Positions 55,315 to 64,000 of a DNA stretch of 64,000 nucleotides are shown one piece after another (position 1 is the stretch's first letter; the number at the start of each line of letters is the position of its first letter). The translations under genes were made by a program, and so were the position numbers. The notes under the pieces were generated by a model. It ran no database searches, had not been told where the DNA came from, and saw only the letters and a list, made by a program, of their open reading frames with translations. Source of the DNA: Branchiostoma floridae. Lineage: Eukaryota > Chordata > Leptocardii > Amphioxiformes > Branchiostomatidae. Location of the stretch: assembly GCF_000003815.2 (NCBI RefSeq), contig NC_049982.1:12420043-12484042 (forward strand). The letters are read 5' to 3'.

Positions 55315-58300
55315 TCGAGGGTGTTTGGCGATAAGGAACATTATGTGAAGTTTATGAAGTCGACGACAATTTTCCCCTTCCCTCATACGATTCGCTCAAT
55401 CCTACTCGCAGGTTTGCCTTCATTGGCGATTTGTGACTAGAAAGGTTGGAAACAGACGGCTGACAAACCGACAACGATTTTTGACGTCCACGCGAACAGG
55501 GGGATGATTGTAAAGGTCTTGGAGATCCCCAGTACTTCAGCACCGGTCACGCACAGAGCCTGAGTGAAGAGGATACAATGACTTAACACATCAAAACACT
55601 TGTCACATTTTTCATCTTGAGCCGTGAAATTAAGGTGTTTATCTGCGCACGCCCATGACAGTGTATCCGTCACCTCATTATAACGGATGGCTAATTGATG
55701 GAACAGTAAGCCTCACCGTGTATGCCTGCCTCTACTCTGCAGGGACTCGTGCGGCGTGTTCTGCATAGAATATCAACAATAAAAGCTGGGCAATATTCCT
55801 AGAACTAAACTCTCGTCAGGGACCCTTTCATATGCAATAAACATCTCAGTAATGTATACTCTATTTGGGTGATAAAATTATGATACTGAAAAATAACTCT
55901 CCTATTTTTCTCCGCAGAGACTTTCGCGCTCACAATCGACCGCACAGGTACACGGCCTAGACGGGAGCAGAAAGCTGTCAAAAGGACATGTTTCCTCTGT
56001 CCAGGTCGACATTTCCTTTAATATACAACTAATTGGTTTGCCATTATTTTGCTGGAAAAGAAGTGACCTATACGAAGTAATGTTTTTGTTGAAATGGACC
56101 CAGTCACTTTTACAACCAGCTTTGTTACCGTTTTTCTTTGTGTTATGATGGGCCACTTCCTCTTCTACACTTGGCCCCCAAACCGACGCTTTGTTCTGCA
56201 GCGTTCGGACCCCGCCAAAAACACGGTCGTCCCAACGACGGGCGGCTCCCTCGTCTCTGAGGAACATTGGACGACAAGAAACCGCTTTGTTCTTATTATT
56301 GCATTCAGCGTTGAGCCAATGTGTGTACTTAGTAACAGAGAAATGGTGACAGCTACCCATTGTTCTAGCACGTAGCAAAAGCGCACCTTCCCTGGAGTCT
56401 TTTTTCAACCTGAATAGAGGAAGATTGACCAAGTTGAGCCCAAACCATCGCATTCATTGCTGACGACAATTGCTACTTATGCATGAGATGGCATTATAAT
56501 CTAATCAATTCTGAATGGAACCACTTACAGGGTGTAAGTGATTGAGGGAGAATTGCATGTACCGCTGAAAGCGACACCGTCCTTTTCTCAATTGCTTTGA
56601 AATGTACGCAGCTTTTTGAAGGGCAATAGATGGTAATGAACATATTCATGTTGATTTCTTTTAATTTGCGGCGCGTGCCATCGCCACATTTGTGTGGGTA
56701 ATTTCCCCCTAAATGCGCATATGACGGATAGGAAATAGGTTTCAGGAAACAACGCAGCATTTTTTAGGTCATCACAAGTTGGTGATGATAGAAGTTTGGC
56801 GGGAAGTGGAGCGGTAGGCACTTACCCACCAGGACGTCATCAGTACAGGGTTGAGTGTAGATTCACGTGAAAAGTTTACAGTTTGCGGTAGATTGTTTGT
56901 GTTTCATTCGTCGTAAACCATTTAACATCACGTAGCGACAGTTTGGACTCTCCAAGCAAAGATTAAGGTTAGGCTATGGTTGGTTTATGACGTCTCTTTG
57001 GGCGTTTTTCGTGCTTTATTTTTCGTCCGGTTTCCTTTTTTGTCCGCTAGCCAAATTCGGGTCCAAATAGAAAGTCCAACAAAAACGCATGATAAGACGT
57101 CATAAAGCAGTCGGAGTCTGCTTGTAAAGTATTAAAACCATAGCATGGCATAGAGGTTTTATCTTTTTTTTTTCAATTTCAATTTTTCAAATTCGAACAA
57201 ACATATAATGATATTTGGCATGTATGCAAAGATTGAAAATAAATAAAATTTTCACACGTACAGTCTACAATAAATTCAACACCCGCATAAGAGCTGTTTA
57301 TGCGTATATATCTGACCTTCCGGGTTAAAAGCATATCAAACACGTCCAGGTTGTACAATATGGCGTGTGGAAGTGTGATAGAAACGTTTTCAAGAGCTGG
57401 ATCACGGGGGGAGATTACGTTCATGTTTAGATTTGCCATTTCGCATTCCACACCGCCAAATGATGTGTAAAAATGACTTTGTTTTTAGTTTCGTGAGGTG
57501 AAAAGCCCGGTTCCTTACGTTTGTGTGGCTGTGTGGTAAAGGACTTTGGCACTTGTACGATACAACTTAGCCATGCACATCTATAAAGTGTAGTAACCAG
57601 ATGGAGTGAAGAAAAACGTCCGACTCAGAATGACAATGGCTCGGGCTAACGGTCAAGTGGCACAACTTCCGCTGCGATAAATGTATACGTCTCTGGGACC
57701 GGTATCTACCGCGTTCCTTGGATACCCCTGTTACACAAGGTGCTTCGGTGGAGAACAATGCATGGTGGGCTCCATCGACGCCAGTTGTAATGTTGAAACG
57801 CTGCGTCGTATTATTATTATTTTCGACGCCAGTTTTCTCAGATACTAATATAAAATTCATAGGAAAAAATGCTGCTATATTCTCTTCAGCCATTTCATAA
57901 GACGTTTAAACAACACACCTTTTTCTAACGTCACATAAACCTCGAAATGCCTGACTATTCTGTGTTCGGTTGGTTGGTTGGGTGGATGGAATAGAAAACG
58001 ACTATACCATTGTGATAGTGTATATAATTGGCCCCTAGAAGTCCTGAAATGTCTGTTGGAAAAGTTCTTGTGTCGTAAGGCAGTGGTCATTAAGTGTTAT
58101 TACCTTCTTCACCTCGGGGCTCACCGAGAGAGAAAACAAATATGTACTTTCCCCCACCGAGCGCGAGGGAATGGTGGTCTCCATTGATTAAGGGAGCAAT
58201 TTATTTCTGAGCTGGAGACGCCGGGAGAGACCTGGCTGCTTCTGGCTGGGACAAACGCCAAGACCGACTGACTCAGTTGACAAGAAATGTCGGCCTGGAA

Positions 58301-58415
58301 ACGTGAATATCACGTAATGACGAATGACATATACGCGCTGATTTTGAAACCGCGTGTCGCCATGAATTTCTGCGCTTTCGATGGCCGTTTCGTAAGCGCA
58401 TCGTTTCATGACGCA

Positions 58416-58455
58416 AATAATAACAACAACAACAATAATAATAAAAACAAACAAC
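58416..58455 (+). repeat. AAC/AAT trinucleotide microsatellite
   Basis: AAATAATAACAACAACAACA continuing with AAT units and AAAACAAAC; simple sequence. Confidence 0.8.
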
Positions 58456-58497
58456 GTTGCATCGCCCTGTTGATTTCAAACATCATTGTCCTGTTGT

Positions 58498-58551
58498 GTC
58501 GCACACCTGAAGGATGGGAAAACAAAGGAAACCCAAATCTCTTCAGGTGCG
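58498..58551. repeat. short imperfect inverted repeat (E-box containing)
   Basis: GTCGCACACCTGAAG (58498-58512) pairs with CTTCAGGTGCGAC (58539-58551) apart from a two-base insertion. Both arms contain a CACCTG E-box. Confidence 0.6.
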
Positions 58552-58794
58552 ACATCCTGTTTGCGTCTATCAGTCGGTGATGAACAGAAGGAATTCCCAT
58601 TACCTGTGATACACTATCTTTTCACATTGTGTCGGACGTCGTGGTCGTCATGGTAACGACACAAAACAGGACTCAAGTATGCGCGCTCGCTAGGAAACCC
58701 GTGTCTTAATCTGCTGAGGAGTATCTTAGCAGCAGAGTGGAGGAGCGAGAGGAGGGGTGACCCTGGCTACAAATGTTATTGGCTCATTTCGAAG

Positions 58795-58985
58795 GAGATT
58801 TTGTAATCTCCAAGCAGATCCTAGGATGGCATAAGGTAGTACCAAACTGGCCAAGGAGTGAAGTCAGCCAAGAGGTGTCCATTTGCCATGTAGCGAAACA
58901 CACTCCTAAGCCGGCTTCACTCCTCTGCCAGCTTCTGATACTACCTTATGCTACCGTAGGATCTGCTTGGAGATTAGAGATTTTG
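58795..58985. mobile_element. 173-bp Mutator-like MITE with 9-bp target duplication
   Basis: The element spans 58804-58976. The ends are inverted repeats of about 65 bp beginning TAATCTCCAAGCAGATCCTA, with a few mismatches and small indels further in. It is flanked by perfect 9-bp direct repeats GAGATTTTG (58795-58803 and 58977-58985). It has no coding capacity. Nine-base duplications and long terminal inverted repeats are characteristic of Mutator-like elements. Family name not assigned. Confidence 0.85.
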
Positions 58986-60879
58986 GGCCAAACATTGAAT
59001 GGAAACAAATTATAGTATATCAGAATGGTTTACAAATATTTGGAAGTATTGACGTTATGTCATAAAATCTTCGCAATTTTGCTAAAAATGAAACAAGTCA
59101 AACGGACTGAAATTTGGTGGGGAGGGGATCGAGAAAGCATATTTTTCAATGTATAAAGAGAACGAACAAGTAAAAAACAACTTCAGACGTCAGACCCAGA
59201 AAGAAACCAGAGAATTACACGAAAGAATGTAAGATTTAGTGGGCTATGATTCAACATTTGCCAGAACTTCGGGTGTTATTTCACTTTGAGTTCAGAGTAA
59301 ATATATGAAATATTAGGTACTCAAATTTACCTCAGTCCAAAGCGGAAGTGTGGCCTCTGAAAATTCAAATAAACTAGAAGTACTGTACAGGCGTTGATAT
59401 TATGGGTGACGTTTCTCTATGTATGATTGTAAAGCTGTGCAAAATGAATGAATGTGCAAAATGTCTAGTGTGTACCAGTTTACACGAACGCAAAATTGAA
59501 CAGCTAAGAAACAAAATAACTCGTCATTATCCTGATAATCTTTTTAACAAGAAATTCCATAGATTTCTTGAATCTCATTTCTGAGACTACTGTAGTAGTG
59601 TGCACATGAGATTGTTCCCGACCCACTGTGCACTTGGACAGCGGGTTTTCCCTGAGGATGTTGGCGGGCTTACTCGCGGCTGGTCACCGACTAATTTAGT
59701 ATATTTCACGGCACTTGGTCACTGGGTTTTCATCGGTCTCCGTGGACCCGCCGATCGCAGCGCGAATAATCGGCAGAAAAGGAGCTGTAGCTTTCACCAT
59801 GGGTGTGGCCAGGGCACTGGTACAGTCAGAAGTTTCGTATCGCTACTGAATCTATAAAAAATGTAATTTCATTATAAAAATCAATTAACTCTCTCCTATT
59901 CCGTTTTTGTTCTTTTCACTACGTTCTAAGTGCGATAATAAGAATAGGAAAACGCTCGGAGCGTGAATTCGAACACTTTCACTTTCAATACTTCGTGACA
60001 GCTCTCGATCTTTCGAGATATATAATCTTCCGATTGGAACTTTCTTTAGATTGATGCGACTAGAATTATAGTACTGATTTGTAAAATGTCAGATATTTGA
60101 AAGAGATGTAACATAATGCGAACCTTATAGCAGGAGCGGTTACAAAATATAGGTTATGTGTGCTTTGTTCCTATCGAATTAGGTCATCATCGTCATTATA
60201 TGACTATTTCAGACGTATCACAAGGCGATTCAAAAGTAAGAAGTACATTATATCTATTGGGTGGATTTCTAGTGCCACAGATACGTTAAATCTTGCCAAA
60301 CATGCGTATTGACTCCTGCTTGGACAGGGTCTTGCAACACATATCGAAGTCTATAATGATCTGTGCATGTGCCTACCTGCGTAAGTGCATGTGTCTTTTT
60401 TTAGAATTCTCGGTGATGGAAAGAAAGTATGCCGCGAGTGCAAAACTGTTGTAGAGAGGCTGTCTAACGTTCGCATTTTTTAAATGTTGTGTAAGCGTAA
60501 AATATCAAGCACAATATCAGAAATGCATATGTTACATCAGTGGATGTGGTTTGTATTGATACTTGTGTAATGCAGGTATAACCTGTGGCGTCTAGTTTAT
60601 ACCTGTCAGGAATGTTCTTCATGAAGACACAAACCAGACAGTTGTGCCGGAGATTTGAAGTCATTTCCATCATAGTGATATCAATTCTGGGCCCGGTGGC
60701 TCAAAACTGGCTTTCCATTTGCAAAACGGTAGCTCATGTAATCTGTGATGTGCCCAATGTGATGTATATGAGAGAAGTGAGGCTGTGATGTCTGTTCTAT
60801 CTCTGGGGATTGTGTTGTGCGTTAATTGTGAAATGGACCCCTTTTGTTTCGACCGTGTAATGAGAAAATGTTCGCTCGT

Positions 60880-61160
60880 GTCGGGACAAAATCATGACAA
60901 ATGTGAGAGCTTTCCTACGCAAATGCATCGATCTGCGAGCATTAACGCAATCTGGGCAGGGCAGAGGCATCCCTGCCCGCCTGACACCGCCTGTGCGGGC
61001 CGCATTGCCGGGGCATTAAGTGCAGAATTAAAGCGCATTTAGCGCAGGGAAGTGTTTCGTTAATTCAGTTGGCACGAACACTGCACTCACACTTGTCATT
61101 CTTGATTTACACCCCATTTCTCCATCAACGCCGGCCAAGTACAAAATGATGTTTTTATGG
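60880..61160. promoter_or_regulatory. candidate regulatory island upstream of Nkx6 (proximal)
   Basis: A GC-rich repeat-free block with CGAGCATTAACGCAATCTGG, GGGGCATTAAGTGCAGAATTA (TTAAGTG NK-like core) and TTCGTTAATTCAG. No coding potential. Confidence 0.32.
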
Positions 61161-61685
61161 CGTCTTCTCGGCGTTGAGTGGGGCCGAAAATTTGGGATAT
61201 CCTCCACTTAACGGGGCATTATGGCGGGATAAATGGCGAGTTATTGACAGGGAAATGGGAATGTCGTGTACGAAGGTTACACACGTCATGCAGGGTAATC
61301 CAATTTTTGTTGGTTATTGTCCAAAACTGAATATGTGCACCAAAGTGGATAACAAGACTTTATTCTGTGGTGCTCGCAATGTGAAAACCAGACTTAGCCA
61401 TGCTTTTGGTCGACAAAGATATATAATTTTATATTTTTTCAATAACGAAAACAAGTTATCTTGATGAACGAAAAGCAGCATCAAAATCGAATAGAAGAGA
61501 TTTGTAAGCACTACTCTCATGATCATATATACAACAAATGGACATTTTATACGAATACATACATGGCCTCATGGTCATTCTAAACCATCAGGGACACATC
61601 GATTCTCTAGTTAAAAATTGATGAGTTGATTGACCAGGTAACATTTTTGTGCAAAGGGATCGGTGAGATTAGATAGGAATTGGTT

Positions 61686-61762
61686 GGAGCTAGGAGGTTA
61701 TTGTAGGGAGACCTCCTATGTTGGAGCAAGGACGTTATATGACGTCCTTGACTGGAGCAAGG
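61686..61762. repeat. cluster of two hairpins with repeated GGAGC(A/T)AGGA
   Basis: TAGGAGGT (61691-61698) pairs with ACCTCCTA (61711-61718). CAAGGACGT (61727-61735) pairs with ACGTCCTTG (61742-61750) around TATATG. GGAGC(A/T)AGGA occurs three times. Related half-units lie at 27938-27957 and 45959-45978. Confidence 0.7.
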
Positions 61763-62039
61763 AAGACACGCCAGGGTCTACTTTTTTATGGGCGAGAGTA
61801 ATAGCATGAATGTGCTTAGACGGAAAAGTAAGATAAAGCCACTCTTAGCTTCACAACAGCTGCAGACTGAACAGTTCGAATCGTTTCCACCATCACAAAA
61901 CGTCTACTAACTAAGAACGCAAAAAGCGTAGCTTTGCTGCTGACAAGCAAGAGGCAGACCTAGCTGCAGTTTACTTTTAAGTCGATAGATGTCCCTACTT
62001 CACGGCTACATCAGCCTGTAGCAGGTGTCAGCTCACATT

Positions 62040-62250
62040 TGCAAACACGGCCATCAACGGATAACTCAAACAAACAAGGGGGACCCCGGAAAAACCAAAG
62101 CTGACTCAAGTGTACGATATCTGGCAGGTTTTCTCATTCCCTGCATATTTTATCTAATTATACGTAGTTGGTGAAGCACATGGCTAATCTGTCCCCCGAG
62201 AGACATTATCTTCAGCAATCACCAGTAATCATTTCCGCTAATTCAGCATT
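62040..62250. promoter_or_regulatory. candidate regulatory island upstream of Nkx6 (distal)
   Basis: A balanced block with TTTATCTAATTATACG, GGCTAATCTGTCC (Otx/Pitx-like), CAGTAATCATTTCCG and CGCTAATTCAGC. Several homeodomain cores within 100 bp; no coding signal. Confidence 0.33.
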
Positions 62251-63020
62251 TGAATGACTACAAACAGACAGAAAGTGCATCATAGAAAACATAACTGTTA
62301 TTTCGTAGAATGAAATGTGTTAAAATGTCTGTGAAGGTACATTTTGAGCATTCATTCTAAACACAGGGAAACCATTATGTTACTTGCATCAGAAGTTATG
62401 TGTTTTACACAAGAGATAAGAGAAACTGACCCACGAGCGACCTTTCTCGGTACATGTGACCAGCTGTCATTTGCAGTTTTTCGCTCATTACACACGCATC
62501 AAATTAATAGAAATGGAGTAAATGAAATTAATCTAAAATCGTCGTTTGGGGGACGAGGCAAGGGAGGAACGGTCCAGTGGACTTCACCTGCTGCCTTCAA
62601 CCCGAAATTCTTTAAAGAATTATCCTTCTCAAGAATGCTCAATTGATATTTCTGTCAACCATCATCCGTTGTAGACATTTTATGTTAACGGGTTGTGCAT
62701 GTTAATCATTTCTTGTTAGAATTTTAACGTTGGTGAAAAAAGACCTTTGAGGTTGCGCAATGAAAACCAATCATTCATCATCATCAGATGCACGGTTCCA
62801 CCTTAAAATTGGTTCTGTGTATAGAAGCTGTATATGAAAATAGTTAAAACTAGGTACTGAACCGGTTCTATAACTTTCATCATTCCTAAGTTAATATAAT
62901 CAGTCTATATAATCAGTCCTTATCTTGCAGGTATGTTGTATTATTTTGTGGTCTGGTGTCCAGATATTTAAATCATTATGTAAGCGTATTGATAGTTTTG
63001 TAAAATACCTGAGTTGTCAA

Positions 63021-63215
63021 ATGTTCGCGGTGGATTAATGTTCGCGGTTTTCGCGGTGACCACTTCACCGCGAACTTAAAACCACCGCGAACATTTTTGT
63101 ATTATGGTATTAGACTGCAGTCTATGGTGTTACCACGGACTTAAAACCACCGGGAAAAGTCCTTTTTCCCGCTACCGCGAAATTAAATTCCCGCGAACTT
63201 AAATGCATTTACAGT
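63021..63215. mobile_element. dispersed non-autonomous element made of TTCGCGG units
   Basis: GTTCGCGG and its complement CCGCGAAC recur about six times in both orientations, with AACTTAAAACCACCG repeated twice (one copy altered to GGACTTAAAACCACCGGG), ending AAATGCATTTACAGTA. The nested inverted structure and sharp boundaries indicate a MITE-like element of a kind seen widely in marine invertebrate genomes. Complete terminal repeats and a target duplication could not be defined. Confidence 0.65.
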
Positions 63216-64000
63216 ATCTTTTTACAAAACTTTTTAGCGCTTTTCAGTAAGGTAATGCCACGGATCAAAAGACAAACTACATTAATATCAAAACATAACA
63301 CATATATCTTTTACGTATACGCATTACTTACAAGAAGTGATTTGTACATGAATATAGGAGGTGCTTCCATGGGCTGCGACGGAATTACATGGGCTTAGGC
63401 CTCAAAGTTCGACCCTTTTTACATCAAATAGATCATGAAAAAGCTTGCAAGTCCTTTCGAATGTACATGAGGACGCTTGCATCTGTGTGGAATGTATTTA
63501 TTGGATTTAATCATATTTTCACAGTGCCCAATCTGCAGTACCACTCCCGGTCGCCTCCGGAAAAGTGCTGAAAAAGACCGTCCAGTTACCAAATCAACTT
63601 TCAGTCTTCTCAGGAATGAGATATCGGGGAAGGCTCACAAGGGGGTTTGAGATTTAAACTTTAAGTCATTAAAACTTAAGAATGACAGTATTGATGACAG
63701 GTCACAAACATTGCAATGGGATATTAGGTCATAAATGATACATGTATGTTTGTACCCATGCATTCAAGATACACATGTACATGTATTCATATCTTGCTTG
63801 TTGTTTCTGTTGTCCTCACTTTTAGTCTTTGCAACTGTCACTCTTTAAAGATGAGGAAAGCCAAGAGTGTTGTTCATGTGTAAGAGCCCTTTGTATGACG
63901 GTTCCAAAACCCAAAACTTCCATCTTCGGAAATTCGCCCGGATGGACACGTTTTCTTGCTCACTTCTACCGACCTTCCCATCTAAAGGTTACCCACCTGT
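63216..64000. other. distal intergenic sequence
   Basis: No gene, repeat family or clear regulatory block recognised. TACATGTA/CATGTACATG motifs are frequent here, as throughout the window. Confidence 0.5.

Larger units (their letters stand above)
54991..58794 (-). other. Nkx6 5' UTR, promoter and upstream region
   Basis: Holds the presumed 5' UTR and proximal promoter with two CCAAT boxes, then a balanced block at 56170-56400 (GACAAGAAACCGCTTTG, CCCATTGTTCTAG with a Sox-like ATTGTTC). The 183-codon - strand frame at 55902-56453 has no recognised domain. An AAC/AAT microsatellite lies near 58416-58455 and a short inverted repeat at 58498-58551. Confidence 0.5.
58986..63020. other. far-upstream region of Nkx6
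   Basis: No recognised gene. Balanced candidate regulatory blocks occur at about 60880-61160 and 62040-62250. A hairpin cluster lies at 61686-61762, and a 13-bp two-copy tandem repeat at 62894-62919. The remainder is AT-rich. Confidence 0.55.

Noticed and set aside
55902-56453. 183-codon frame on the - strand upstream of Nkx6
   Set aside because: Longest unassigned frame, but no recognisable domain and mixed low-information sequence; the region looks more like non-coding DNA.
57718-58187. Short frames on both strands upstream of Nkx6
   Set aside because: No domain, no conserved motif, typical chance lengths.

Overview
The window is animal genomic DNA. It contains two recognisable protein-coding genes, both split by introns and placed tail to tail. 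On the + strand are the last 11 coding exons (13476-39035) of the type I inositol-polyphosphate 5-phosphatase gene Inpp5a. On the - strand is a complete three-exon NK homeobox gene, Nkx6 (coding 54990 down to 52129). The single Nkx6 gene, the vertebrate-like but shorter Nkx6 protein, the intron sizes, and the mix of LINE remnants and small inverted-repeat elements suggest a cephalochordate (amphioxus, Branchiostoma). That assignment is inferred from style and gene content; it was not tested by a search.

Layout. 1-13475: non-coding, taken as the Inpp5a intron upstream of the first exon seen; the N-terminal exons (about 100 residues) were not found and probably lie before the window. It contains several GC-balanced, homeodomain-motif-rich islands that look like conserved regulatory DNA, plus simple and dispersed repeats. 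13476-39035: 11 Inpp5a exons with canonical GT-AG junctions and consistent phases, giving 308 residues and a C-terminal CaaX box. The introns hold two assembly gaps (17164-17290, 20123-20222), a dead LINE 3' fragment (19821-20600), one arm of an inverted repeat pair (26408-26583) and more candidate regulatory islands. 39036-52128: about 13 kb without a recognisable gene, between the two 3' ends. 52129-54990: Nkx6. 54991-64000: upstream DNA of Nkx6 with two CCAAT boxes, candidate enhancers, a 173-bp Mutator-like MITE with a 9-bp target duplication, a hairpin cluster, and a repeat built from TTCGCGG units.

Biology. From memory, human INPP5A and NKX6-2 are neighbours on 10q26.3 in the same tail-to-tail arrangement. 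The window therefore fits an ancient genomic regulatory block: a developmental homeobox gene whose long-range enhancers lie in its own flanks and in the introns of an unrelated bystander gene. The regulatory-element calls rest on base composition and motif reading only and need cross-species alignment. No RNA gene, CRISPR array or virus was recognised.
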